Shown: positions 18,914-27,547 of the stretch, one piece after another
How the letters are laid out: the number at the start of each line of letters is the position of its first letter
How positions within the stretch are numbered: position 1 is the stretch's first letter
Source of the DNA: Faucicola osloensis_C
Lineage (GTDB): Bacteria; Pseudomonadota; Gammaproteobacteria; Pseudomonadales; Moraxellaceae
DNA: 64,000 bases
Assembly (NCBI GenBank): GCA_019353055.1
Contig: JABAHL010000001.1
Location: 62,001 to 126,000 of the forward strand
Direction of reading: 5' to 3'
Position numbers and translations under genes: made by a program
The notes under the pieces: generated by a model
Databases searched by the model: none
Told to the model about the DNA's origin: nothing
Seen by the model: the letters and a program-made list of their open reading frames with translations, nothing else

Positions 18914-20263
18914 TTATTTTTGCTTTTCTTCAACAAGCGCCAATGCAGATTTTAGCTGGTTAGTAATATCATTCTTATCATAATTACGAATATCGTGAAA
19001 ATTTAAATGCAGGTTAAACCCCGGCAAGCTAAAGTCCACCCAATCGGTTTGTTGCATGGATTCGCTTTTGGGTTCAAGCAATTCCCACACATTCATAGCA
19101 TCTTGAAAGCCTTTAAATTTAAATTGCCCCACGGCTTGGCAATGATGGACATGACCAATTAAATTAAACGTACTTTCACTGATCAAAATTTGATTGTTTT
19201 GCGCGGCAGATTCAAGGCGAGAGGCAAAATTGGCTTCCTTTCCAACCACGGTATAGGTCATACGATTGCGGCTGCCAAAATTACCAACATAACAATACCC
19301 TGTATTGATACCCATACGTACATGCAGCCCTTCAAAACCGAGTAATCGCCATTGGTGGCGCAGCACTTCCATTTCACGGCGCATCTCAATGGCCATACTG
19401 GCACAAGCAATCGCATTATCACGGTCATTACCACCCATATCACCAAAATAGCACAATAACCCATCCCCCAAAAACTTATCGAGGGTCGCCCCATATTTTT
19501 GGCTAACTTGGGTCATACGGTCAAGGTAAGTGTTTAAAATATTGGCTAAATGGTCGGGACTAATATGATCCGACAAATCAGTAAAGCCAACAATGTCCGA
19601 AAACAAAATAGTTAGCTTGCGCCGTTGATTAATGACTTCAACCTTGGTGTTATTTTTGACAATCGGTTGCCAAATTTGGGGCGGCAAAAAACGGGTTAAT
19701 TTATTGGTGACATTGACCAAAGTATCAATCCGTGCTTGTTGCTGCGCAAGCATTTGATTTTTTTGGCGTAAGCGAATCACCAGAGAACAAATATGATAAC
19801 CAACTATCAAGATATCGGTAAATACGATGACAAAATTTAGAATATCTTCTTGCTTGGCTGTCAAACTAATGGCGGGTAATAAAAAATGCGCAGATATCAG
19901 ACTAAGTATACCCACTGCTAAGGTTAATAATACCAACGAAACAGTGTATTTGGTATCTGAAAAAATCAGGCGAATTAAAATCAACAACCATAACGCAAGG
20001 CTTGGGATGTAGTTAAACTGCAACATACCCGTTGCCAACGCCATCAGGGTTAATACACTGGCCGAAGTAATGTAGTGATGAGGCCGGATAACACTCAAAG
20101 CAGTGACAATAGCGCTTGCTAGCAACAGCAAAATACTGAGCGTATGATAAATAGGCGGTATATCAAGAGAGGTTAAGGTGAGCAATAAAATAAAAAATGC
20201 CGCCAGTTCAATGAATTTCGGACTTTTTAGATTGGTCGAAAGACCTTGAATGGATTCACGCAA
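18914..20263 (-). CDS. Membrane-bound class III adenylate cyclase
   Basis: 449-aa protein with about five or six hydrophobic segments in residues 15-165, a short coiled linker (about 165-190) and a class III cyclase catalytic domain (about 210-400). Metal-site aspartates lie in LFSDIVGFTDLS and KFLGDGLLCYFG; the purine-selecting lysine of LDKFLGDG and the TYTVVGKEANFASRLE block favour ATP over GTP, so the likely product is cAMP. The start appears to be TTG at 20263 with GAGGTAG upstream. It follows the HIT-family gene by 39 bp on the same strand, suggesting an operon. The domain order resembles the CyaB cyclase of Pseudomonas. Confidence 0.85.
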   Translation of the reverse strand: MRESIQGLSTNLKSPKFIELAAFFILLLTLTSLDIPPIYHTLSILLLLASAIVTALSVIRPHHYITSASVLTLMALATGMLQFNYIPSLALWLLILIRLIFSDTKYTVSLVLLTLAVGILSLISAHFLLPAISLTAKQEDILNFVIVFTDILIVGYHICSLVIRLRQKNQMLAQQQARIDTLVNVTNKLTRFLPPQIWQPIVKNNTKVEVINQRRKLTILFSDIVGFTDLSDHISPDHLANILNTYLDRMTQVSQKYGATLDKFLGDGLLCYFGDMGGNDRDNAIACASMAIEMRREMEVLRHQWRLLGFEGLHVRMGINTGYCYVGNFGSRNRMTYTVVGKEANFASRLESAAQNNQILISESTFNLIGHVHHCQAVGQFKFKGFQDAMNVWELLEPKSESMQQTDWVDFSLPGFNLHLNFHDIRNYDKNDITNQLKSALALVEEKQK

Positions 20264-20302
20264 TTTAGTTTGTCTACCTCGTGCCTCGTGGTGAAAATTT
20301 TT

Positions 20303-20740
20303 TTAGACGTTCATTTGCCAATCAAATGGCATATCACGATGACCCCGCAGTGCCATCATCAGTGTCTGCTGCATATGGCTGAGCACTTCAGGGGTATAAG
20401 GAATGGCTGGATTACCCCATACTGGATTGGGCCAAGCAATGTCATTTTGGTAGCGCACGATATGATGAAAATGCAATTGCGGCACTTGGTTGCCAAGCGC
20501 GGCGATGTTCATTTTATCGGCTTGAAAAGTTTTGGCAAGCTGACTTGATAGCCAGCTGGATTCACGTAAAAACTGGGCTTGGTCACTGGCGGATAGTTCA
20601 TATAATTCTTTGATACCGGGTACACGCGGAATTAAAATCAACCAAGGAAATTGACAGTCGTTCATCAAGCGGCAAGTAGATAACGGAAATTCGCCCACCA
20701 AAAAAGTATCTTTTGCTAGTTGTGGATGTAAATTAAACAT
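20303..20740 (-). CDS. HIT family protein
   Basis: 145-aa member of the histidine-triad superfamily of nucleotide hydrolases/transferases. The motif is QLHFHHIVRY (about 97-106), a variant of the HxHxHxx triad seen in a proteobacterial subfamily whose members continue with a DIAWPNPVWG-like segment, as here. Small, soluble, no signal peptide. It precedes the adenylate cyclase gene by 39 bp on the same strand and is probably co-transcribed; a role in nucleotide turnover beside cAMP synthesis is only an inference. Confidence 0.85.
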   Translation of the reverse strand: MFNLHPQLAKDTFLVGEFPLSTCRLMNDCQFPWLILIPRVPGIKELYELSASDQAQFLRESSWLSSQLAKTFQADKMNIAALGNQVPQLHFHHIVRYQNDIAWPNPVWGNPAIPYTPEVLSHMQQTLMMALRGHRDMPFDWQMNV

Positions 20741-20923
20741 AATAACTCAATGCATTTAAAAGTGTTTTTGGAATTTAAAACTGATAAAATCAAATAATTC
20801 GCGTATTTTAGCAGTTATACCTACAAGACGAAATACTTTATTCAGAATAAGCGCATTGCAATTTAAGATTTCTTAAAGCATAAAGCAAGGCCGTTATCAT
20901 GTAGGCTAACTATTAGACTAATT

Positions 20924-22720
20924 ATGTCTGAGCGTTTTACAAATTTTGGGAAGTTTATGCAGTTGTCAAAGTCTCTTAACCAATATCAGCGTCATGCTGA
21001 TGCACCATCTTTATACCGCCGTTGTTTTATGATGGCATTGTTTGCTTTGCTCATGGTTATCACCAGTGTCAAACCCACCACTGTATGGGCGGCTGATAGC
21101 AGTAAATCAGCCAGTAGCGCCAGCGGCACAGCAACCCCACAAGACACCTTTGGGCGTGATACCCCGCGCGGCAGCGTGCAAGGCTTTATTCAAGCCTTGG
21201 CAAAAAGTGATTGGATGCTCGCTAGCCGTTATGTGGATTTAAGTTCTACCAAAGACCCCAGTGGCACGCTCGAATCATTAAAATCGGCACTCGATAGCGG
21301 CGGACGTATCAACGAGCAGCTACAAATTAGCAATGACCCTACCGGCAATCTCGATGACAAACTAGCGCCCAATCTCGATAAGGTCGGGGAGATCAACAAT
21401 CCCTCGGCTGACAAAAAGAGTATCGATATCTTAATGCAGCGTGTCAAACAATCTAATGGCACCAATATTTGGCTGATTTCACAACAAACCTTGCAAGAAG
21501 TTGCGTCGTTATCACTCGTTACCCAGCCGACATTGGTAGAAAAGTACATTCCAAAACAATGGATTGAGAAAGATATTAAAGGCTATAGTCTTGGGCACAT
21601 CGGGGCAGTGATTGCGCTCATGATAGCGACTTATCTCGCCTGTCTATTAATTAGCCAAATCTTATATATGATTATCACGCGGATTTATCTAGCGACCCAC
21701 CCAGATAAAGAAAAGCAATTTCCGATTGATGGGCGGGTGGTTGTACCTGCCGCAATGGTGCTGACGGCGCTGATTATTAAAGAAGCCATGATTTTGGTGG
21801 GTATTAATTTGGTTGTGCGCAATATGGCGTCCAACCTTGCCGATATTTTATCTTGGGTATCCATGGTATGGTTGATTTTACGTATTTTGGATTTGATTTT
21901 TAAACGTGCAGAAAACTATGCCAGCAATAACCATCATCCAGAGCGGCTATCTGTCCTAAATCTGCTGCGAAAAGTCGTAAAATTGATTTTGATTGCCATT
22001 GCGACCATTGTGATTTTGGGTAATCTAGGCTACGACTTAACCACAGGTATTGCCGCATTGGGGATTGGTGGTGTGGCGTTGGCATTGGGTGCACAAAAAA
22101 CGATTGAAAATTTGGTGGGCAGCGTATCGGTCGTTGCTGACCAACCTGTCAATGTGGGCGACTACTGCCGCTTTGGCACGCAAGAAGGTACAGTTGAAGA
22201 CATCGGTATCCGCTCCACCCGTCTGCGTACCACCGATCGCACGGTGGTGACAATCCCCAATGGTAACTTCTCATCGATGAGCATTGAAAATGTCTCGCAG
22301 CGCGATATGTTTCATTTTTCGCAAGTGTTCTATATCTCTCGTGATAGCGACATCGATAAATTACGTGAATTTATGGAGCAAACACAAATTTATATCACCA
22401 ATCATCCGGACACCAACAGTGTGTGGAATCAAGTGCGTATCTCTGGCACTCAGCAAGACGCGTATCTTGTTGAAGTACGGTGTTATCTCAATGTGAAAGG
22501 CGCAATGGATTTTAATCAAAAACAAACCGATATGATTTTAAAAATCGCTGAGATGATGAAAGAAGTGGGGCTCAAAAATGCGTTACCGACCAGCCGTGTG
22601 ATGATGGGCAAACCGATTGATATTACCTATTCAAATTTTGCTAATACTGTACCTGTGAAAGATAAAGTGGTAGCGTCAGCAAAACTGGCACAATCGGACA
22701 AGCCTGATACCAAGCCTTAG
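20924..22720 (+). CDS. MscS-family mechanosensitive ion channel
   Basis: 598-aa inner-membrane channel that releases solutes on hypo-osmotic shock. After a hydrophobic signal-like segment (about 36-58, ending TTVWA) comes a periplasmic region (about 60-215), then several membrane helices (about 225-245, 275-300, 315-330, 345-370) and the pore helix, glycine/alanine-rich as in MscS (TTGIAALGIGGVALALGAQKT). The beta domain has VNVGDYCRF..EGTVEDIGIRSTRLRT and VTIPNGNFS, followed by the C-terminal vestibule domain. It is about twice the size of E. coli MscS, closer to YnaI/YbdG-type proteins. The stop codon overlaps by three bases the end of a convergent small lipoprotein gene. Confidence 0.92.
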   Translation: MSERFTNFGKFMQLSKSLNQYQRHADAPSLYRRCFMMALFALLMVITSVKPTTVWAADSSKSASSASGTATPQDTFGRDTPRGSVQGFIQALAKSDWMLASRYVDLSSTKDPSGTLESLKSALDSGGRINEQLQISNDPTGNLDDKLAPNLDKVGEINNPSADKKSIDILMQRVKQSNGTNIWLISQQTLQEVASLSLVTQPTLVEKYIPKQWIEKDIKGYSLGHIGAVIALMIATYLACLLISQILYMIITRIYLATHPDKEKQFPIDGRVVVPAAMVLTALIIKEAMILVGINLVVRNMASNLADILSWVSMVWLILRILDLIFKRAENYASNNHHPERLSVLNLLRKVVKLILIAIATIVILGNLGYDLTTGIAALGIGGVALALGAQKTIENLVGSVSVVADQPVNVGDYCRFGTQEGTVEDIGIRSTRLRTTDRTVVTIPNGNFSSMSIENVSQRDMFHFSQVFYISRDSDIDKLREFMEQTQIYITNHPDTNSVWNQVRISGTQQDAYLVEVRCYLNVKGAMDFNQKQTDMILKIAEMMKEVGLKNALPTSRVMMGKPIDITYSNFANTVPVKDKVVASAKLAQSDKPDTKP

Positions 22721-22893
22721 TGGCTCATGGTTTTGGCATTGGCTTTTGAATTTGAATTAGGCAGGGTGGTGGTAGGTGTGGCATCACCCAAGTCAACATA
22801 GACAGGAATCGGGCTATCGTATGTTTGCGGTATTAATGCGCAGCCTGTTAGAATAGTAAATAAATTAGGAATCAATAAAAGTTTAAATTTCAT
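22717..22893 (-). CDS. Small lipoprotein, 58 aa
   Basis: Short gene starting ATG at 22893. The translation begins MKFKLLLIPNLFTILTGCAL: two lysines, a hydrophobic core and the lipobox LTGC, so Cys18 should be lipidated by the Lgt/LspA pathway. The mature part is only about 41 residues, with a Pro/Thr-rich middle and a polar Asn/Ser/Lys tail. Its stop (22717-22719) overlaps the mscS stop codon in convergent orientation. The organisation resembles small LPS- or envelope-associated lipoproteins, but no family is recognised. An AGAGAAT stretch precedes the start. Confidence 0.7.
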   Translation of the reverse strand: MKFKLLLIPNLFTILTGCALIPQTYDSPIPVYVDLGDATPTTTLPNSNSKANAKTMSH

Positions 22894-22972
22894 ATTCTCT
22901 CATATACTTACAGATGACTTATAATGTATTTCACATCATAAGCCTTTTGCTCAGAAGTTAAACAACTAGAAT

Positions 22973-23104
22973 TTAGAAATTAAACGCTAGTTGTTGATTT
23001 GGGTAACTACGGCAATGTTCACAAACAAACTCCCATTTACCATAGCGAAAGCGTTTGTAGTGATTGACATGTACACCTTTTGGATAATTACAAATTTTAG
23101 CCAT
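22973..23104 (-). CDS. Small Cys/His-containing protein, 43 aa
   Basis: ATG at 23104 has an excellent AAAGGAG site seven bases upstream, which decides this start over an in-frame one 66 bases earlier. The 43-residue product is basic and contains one cysteine near the N-terminus (KICNYPKG) and CEHC near the C-terminus, with HVNHYKRFRYGKWEFV between. The Cys/His spacing could bind one metal ion. No function is known; its good ribosome binding site and biased residue content suggest a real gene. Confidence 0.6.
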   Translation of the reverse strand: MAKICNYPKGVHVNHYKRFRYGKWEFVCEHCRSYPNQQLAFNF

Positions 23105-23273
23105 AAAATACTCCTTTAGCGGCTTAGTAATTGAACTACCAAGTAACCAAAAAAGATTAGACATGACCAAACAAATTGTTTAAAGTGTGTCTGTGCTCTG
23201 CAAAGTACAGAAATTTATTCAAATTGTTTAGTAAATTAATATTTATTGTCTACTTGGCATTAGAATAAATTTT

Positions 23274-23302
23274 AGGCTCAGTTTAATATACTGGGCTTTT
23301 TT
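23274..23302 (+). terminator. Orphan plus-strand intrinsic terminator
   Basis: GCTCAGT / ACTGGGC stem (one G-T pair), seven-base loop and T6 tail reading on the plus strand. The nearest plus-strand gene upstream is mscS, whose stop is more than 550 bases away, with two minus-strand genes between. It may end an unannotated small RNA or long mscS read-through. Confidence 0.65.
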
Positions 23303-23348
23303 AATGCATTATGATTTTAACCTCCTTTATGAATTACATTTAAGAATT

Positions 23349-23378
23349 TAAAAAGCCAGTCTAATTTTAAACTGGCTT
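23349..23378 (-). terminator. Terminator after nrdA
   Basis: AAGCCAGT / ACTGGCTT stem with a ten-base AT-rich loop and a minus-strand T-run, nine bases past the nrdA stop. Confidence 0.85.
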
Positions 23379-23386
23379 ATCTTTTA

Positions 23387-25675
23387 TTATAAAGTACAAG
23401 CCCCGCCAGCACAGCCATTTTCTAGGTCATCTTGGGCATCATTTGCACCATCACGGGTGTTGTGATAGTACAGCGTCTTAACGCCCAATTTATACGCCAT
23501 CAACAAGTCTTGAATCATCACCTTCATCGGTACACGGCTATCTTCAAACTTGGTTGGGTCGTAGTTGGTATTGGCTGAGATACTTTGGTCAATGAATTTT
23601 TGCATAATCGCCACAAGACTCAAATAACCCTTGTTATTTGGCATTTGCCATAATAGCTCGTATTGATCTTTGAGCTTATCAATCTCAGGCACCACTTGTT
23701 TTAAAATACCGTCTTTTGATGCTTTGACAGATACCAGACCACGCGGTGGCTCAATGCCATTAGTTGCGTTAGCAATCTGGCTAGAGGTTTCTGATGGCAT
23801 CAAGGCGGTCAAGGTTGAGTTACGAAGACCATGGGTTTTGATATCGTGACGCAGTGCTTCCCAGTCGAATTGAAGCGGCTCATTACAAATCGCATCAATG
23901 TCTGCTTTATAGGTATCAATCGGTAAAATACCTTGTGAATATGTGGTATCGCCAAATGCAGGACACGCGCCTTGCTCTTTAGCCAGTTTATTTGACGCCA
24001 CCAACAAATAATATTGTAAGGCTTCAAAAGTGCGATGGGTTAAACCGAGCGCCGTAGGATCTGAATATTTGGTACCATTTTTGGCAAGATAATAGGCGTA
24101 GTTGATGACACCAATACCCAGCGTGCGGCGTTTCATAGAGCCATTTTTAGCAGCGATGACCGGGTAGTCTTGGTAGTCAAGCAAGGCATCTAGCGCACGC
24201 ACGATCAGTTCCGCGGGCTCTTTGATATCTTCTAATTGGTTGATTTCACCCAAGTTAATCCCTGATAACGTACAAAGGGCGATTTCACCGCTTTCATCAT
24301 TGATGTTGTCAAGTGGTTGGGTCGGTAGCGCGATTTCCATACATAGGTTGGATTGGCGAATTGGCGCAACACTTGGGTCAAACGGACTGTGGGTGTTGCA
24401 ATGGTCAACGTTTTGCACATAGATACGACCCGTGCTGGCACGCTCTTGCATCATCAAGCTAAACAACTCTTGCGCGGGCACACTGCGTTTGCGAATGGAT
24501 TCATCTTGCTCATATTGCTCATACAAACGCTCAAACTCGGCTTGATCGGCAAAAAAAGCATCGTACAAACCTGGTACATCCGATGGTGAAAACAGGGTTA
24601 CGTTTTGATTTTTAATCAAACGTTGATAGATGGTTTTATTGATTTGCACGCCATAATCCATGTGGCGAACACGGTTGTCTTCCACACCGCGGTTATTTTT
24701 GAGCACCAGCAGATTTTCCACTTCCAAATGCCAAATCGGGTAGAACAAGGTCGCTGCACCACCACGCACGCCGCCTTGTGAGCAGCATTTAACGGCAGTT
24801 TGGAATAGTTTGTAAAAAGGAATACAGCCAGTGTGCTGCGCTTCACCGCCACGAATAGGACTACCTAATGCGCGAATACGACCCGCATTGACACCAATAC
24901 CGGCACGCTGTGACACATACCGCACGATGGCACTGGTGGTGGCATTGATACTGTCTAAGCTATCATCACATTCAATGAGTACGCATGAACTAAATTGACG
25001 CGATGGGGTACGCACGCCCGACATGATTGGCGTTGGCAATGAGATTTTGAAAGTGGACGTGGCGTCATAAAAGCGCTTGATATAATCTAATCGCGCCGCC
25101 TTGTCATATTGTTTGTCGTAACTGGCAAACAGACACATACCAACAAGCATGTACAAAAATTGTGGGCTTTCAAAGACTTGTTTGCTGACGCGGTCTTGCA
25201 CCAAATATTTGCCTTCCATTTGTTTGACGGCGGCATATGCAAAGCTTAAATCACGGTTGTGGTCAATATAGTCATTGAGTATATCAAATTCTTCTTTGCT
25301 AAAGTCTTGCAAAATATGGGCATCGTAACGACCTTCTTGGGTCAGTTTGGTGACATGGTCAAACAAATGCGGCGGCTCAAATTGACCAAACGCGATTTTG
25401 CGCAAATGAAAAATTGCCAATCGCGCTGCCAAATACTGATAATCAGGCGTTGCCGCAGAAATCAAATCTGCGGCTGACTTAATGATGGTCTCATGGATGC
25501 TTTTGGTGGTGATTTTGTCATAAAACTGGATGTGTGAGCTGATTTCTACTTGTGAGACAGACACATTATCAAGCCCTTCTGCTGCCCACTCGATGACCCG
25601 GTGAATCTTATCCAAATCAATTTTTTCCAAACGCCCGTCGCGTTTTTGCACGAGGATATCTTCAGTACGAGTCAT
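23387..25675 (-). CDS. nrdA: Class Ia ribonucleoside-diphosphate reductase, alpha subunit
   Basis: 762-aa catalytic and regulatory subunit that reduces ribonucleoside diphosphates to deoxyribonucleotides. Seen: an N-terminal ATP-cone (about 5-95), the first redox Cys in FSSCVLIE, the radical-site block NLCMEIALPTQP (Asn, Cys and Glu), KRRTLGIGVINYAYYLAK, PSETSSQIANATNGIEPPRG, and the C-terminal shuttle cysteines in GCAGGACTL. Its partner nrdB is not adjacent but 34 kb away (59886-61019). The long upstream region contains two NrdR-box-like palindromes. A terminator follows the stop directly, so transcription is monocistronic. Confidence 0.97.
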   Translation of the reverse strand: MTRTEDILVQKRDGRLEKIDLDKIHRVIEWAAEGLDNVSVSQVEISSHIQFYDKITTKSIHETIIKSAADLISAATPDYQYLAARLAIFHLRKIAFGQFEPPHLFDHVTKLTQEGRYDAHILQDFSKEEFDILNDYIDHNRDLSFAYAAVKQMEGKYLVQDRVSKQVFESPQFLYMLVGMCLFASYDKQYDKAARLDYIKRFYDATSTFKISLPTPIMSGVRTPSRQFSSCVLIECDDSLDSINATTSAIVRYVSQRAGIGVNAGRIRALGSPIRGGEAQHTGCIPFYKLFQTAVKCCSQGGVRGGAATLFYPIWHLEVENLLVLKNNRGVEDNRVRHMDYGVQINKTIYQRLIKNQNVTLFSPSDVPGLYDAFFADQAEFERLYEQYEQDESIRKRSVPAQELFSLMMQERASTGRIYVQNVDHCNTHSPFDPSVAPIRQSNLCMEIALPTQPLDNINDESGEIALCTLSGINLGEINQLEDIKEPAELIVRALDALLDYQDYPVIAAKNGSMKRRTLGIGVINYAYYLAKNGTKYSDPTALGLTHRTFEALQYYLLVASNKLAKEQGACPAFGDTTYSQGILPIDTYKADIDAICNEPLQFDWEALRHDIKTHGLRNSTLTALMPSETSSQIANATNGIEPPRGLVSVKASKDGILKQVVPEIDKLKDQYELLWQMPNNKGYLSLVAIMQKFIDQSISANTNYDPTKFEDSRVPMKVMIQDLLMAYKLGVKTLYYHNTRDGANDAQDDLENGCAGGACTL

Positions 25676-25892
25676 AATACGTTCCTTTTTTTACCTGTTT
25701 ATCAACGTCATATTTGTATGTATTAAAAAGGCGCTGAATGAGAGGTGGTGAGATAAAAATGCCAAGTAAAACAGCTAACCGAAAGTATAGTGAGTGTGTA
25801 TGCCACTTTTAAATACCGCTTTTAAGCCGAAGCCATATCACTTATGTAGCATTGCAATGCTATTGCCCAATTATTGCAAGGTTTTGCAAAAA

Positions 25893-25939
25893 CTACTATA
25901 TCTAGGGGTTGTTTTGTTATTTCGCACAATATAGCGTAA
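25893..25939. promoter_or_regulatory. Pair of NrdR-box-like palindromes upstream of nrdA
   Basis: Two imperfect matches to the NrdR box ACACTATATATAGTGT: CTACTATATCTAGGGG (25893-25908) and GCACAATATAGCGTAA (25924-25939). Their starts are exactly 31 bp apart, three helical turns, which is the usual spacing of paired NrdR sites. They lie 218-264 bp before the nrdA start. NrdR is the ATP/dATP-sensing repressor of reductase genes; the repressor gene itself is not in this window. Confidence 0.6.
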
Positions 25940-26124
25940 AAAAATTTGTAATTCTAGCTTGTATTTTTTTCAATTTTTTGCCTATTTTTTTGCAAAAATC
26001 CTAGACGCTTGATTTTATTAGCAGTTCATCAAGTCAAGCAAAAAGATAAAAAATTTGTAATTGTTAAAGTCAGATGGGTTCATGAATGCGTAGTCATTGT
26101 CATAAAAATTTGAAAAATTTATGC

Positions 26125-26148
26125 TATAGTCAAACTTATAGTCAAACC
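26125..26148. repeat. 12-bp direct duplication before the MaoC gene
   Basis: TATAGTCAAACT followed immediately by TATAGTCAAACC, 60 bases before the MaoC-gene start. TATAGT could serve as a -10 element in either copy. Confidence 0.6.
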
Positions 26149-26207
26149 ATCAAAATGATTTTTTTATCGTGGTTTTTTATGAAATTAAGCAAAAAAAAGG
26201 ACGGACA

Positions 26208-26696
26208 ATGACAACTTTTAGTAATTTTACCTATGAGGAATTAACTATCGGGCAAACTGCCAGTATGACCCGCCAAGTGACCGCAGATGATGTCAAAGCA
26301 TTTGCGCTGGTTACCCATGACTACAACCCTGCGCATCTCGATAATGAGTATGCCGAGCAAAGCCAGTTTAAAGGCGTGATTGCCCATGGTATGTGGACAG
26401 CCGGTCTATTATCAGCCTTGATTGGTACCAAATTTCCAGGCTTGGGGACAATTTATCTGAACCAAAGTTTGTCTTTCCGTCGTCCTGTGCATATCGATGA
26501 TACTTTAACCGCGACCTTGACCGTGAAAAGTAAAGACGATAGCAAAAAATGGGTGGTGTTAGATTGCCAAGTGACCAATCAAGAGGGTAAAGCGGTAGTG
26601 ACGGGCGAAGCGCAAGTGATTCCCCCCACTGAAAAGAGCAGCCGTGAAGCGGTCAAATTAGACGATTTTACCCTACGTCAAACTTTTTCAGAGTAA
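26208..26696 (+). CDS. MaoC-like (R)-specific enoyl-CoA hydratase
   Basis: 162-aa hot-dog-fold hydratase. The R-hydratase motif is clear: AFALVTHDYNPAHLDNEYA with the catalytic Asp and His, then FKGVIAHGMWTAGLLSALIG. The family includes PhaJ, which supplies (R)-3-hydroxyacyl-CoA from beta-oxidation, and hydratases of fatty-acid metabolism. The ATG at 26208 is chosen because AAGGACGG lies seven bases upstream; a start 13 codons earlier has no such site. It is followed by its own terminator. No PHA synthase gene is in the window, so the pathway is uncertain. Confidence 0.88.
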   Translation: MTTFSNFTYEELTIGQTASMTRQVTADDVKAFALVTHDYNPAHLDNEYAEQSQFKGVIAHGMWTAGLLSALIGTKFPGLGTIYLNQSLSFRRPVHIDDTLTATLTVKSKDDSKKWVVLDCQVTNQEGKAVVTGEAQVIPPTEKSSREAVKLDDFTLRQTFSE

Positions 26697-26760
26697 TTAG
26701 TGGGTATAAAATAGACAGCCTCGAAGTGTTCCACTTATTGACGACAATTATTTGCTACAA

Positions 26761-26789
26761 TAAAGCCAAGATATTCTTTGGCTTTTTTT
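26761..26789 (+). terminator. Terminator after the MaoC gene
   Basis: AAAGCCAA / TTTGGCTTT stem with T7 tail, between the hydratase gene and ung. Confidence 0.88.
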
Positions 26790-26814
26790 ATAATTTTTTG
26801 ATAGCAGATCAACC

Positions 26815-27531
26815 ATGAAAACATTAACGCCTGAACAACAACAAATTTTAGCCAATGTCAAAATGCCGGACGATTGGAAGCACGCCTTGGCGACAGAGCT
26901 AACGAGCAGCAATATGGATAACATTCGCCAGTTTTTGCGAGATCAATATCATGCGCAAAAAGTGATTTATCCCTCAGGTAGTCAAATGTTCAATGCGTTT
27001 AACTTGACGCCTTTGTCGCAGGTTAAGGTAGTGATTTTGGGTCAAGACCCGTACCATGGCGCGGGACAAGCGATGGGGTTATCTTTTTCCGTGCCCAAAG
27101 CCATTCCCAAACCGCCGAGTCTACAAAATATTTTACGAGAGCTTGCCGCAGATTTGGGTATCGCCCCGTCAAAACATGGCGATTTGACCCATTGGGCAAC
27201 CCAAGGGGTGCTGCTACTCAACAGTATGCTATCTGTAGAAGCAGGCCAGGCCGGCAGTCATCAGCGTATTGGCTGGGAAACGTTCACTGATGCGGTGATT
27301 GAGGCTGTTAATCAGCACTGTGAGCACTGTGTCTTTATCCTATGGGGAAGTTACGCGCAGAAAAAAGGCCGTTTTATCGATACATCTAAGCATTTAATCA
27401 TTACAGGCACGCATCCATCACCGCTTGGCGCCAATCGGGGTGGTTTTTTTGGCACGCGCCCTTTTTCCAAAGCCAATGATTATTTGATAGCGCATGGCAA
27501 AAGCCCGATAGATTGGCAGTTGCCACAGTAG
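26815..27531 (+). CDS. ung: Uracil-DNA glycosylase
   Basis: 238-aa family 1 glycosylase that removes uracil from DNA to start base-excision repair. Diagnostic motifs: the water-activating loop GQDPYHG (about 76-82), the uracil-binding LLLNSMLSVE, VFILWG, and the minor-groove Leu loop HPSPLGANRGGFFG near the C-terminus. Size and order fit the family. tadA begins 16 bp after the stop, suggesting a shared transcript of two genes that deal with deaminated bases (removal in DNA, deliberate deamination in tRNA). Confidence 0.98.
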   Translation: MKTLTPEQQQILANVKMPDDWKHALATELTSSNMDNIRQFLRDQYHAQKVIYPSGSQMFNAFNLTPLSQVKVVILGQDPYHGAGQAMGLSFSVPKAIPKPPSLQNILRELAADLGIAPSKHGDLTHWATQGVLLLNSMLSVEAGQAGSHQRIGWETFTDAVIEAVNQHCEHCVFILWGSYAQKKGRFIDTSKHLIITGTHPSPLGANRGGFFGTRPFSKANDYLIAHGKSPIDWQLPQ

Positions 27532-27547
27532 TTTGGGTGGTATCATA

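Larger units (their letters stand above)
25676..26207. other. Divergent nrdA / maoC intergenic region
   Basis: 532 AT-rich bases with no credible gene. It contains paired NrdR-like boxes (25893-25939), a small tandem duplication (26125-26148) and the ribosome binding site AAGGACGG for the MaoC gene. Confidence 0.6.
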
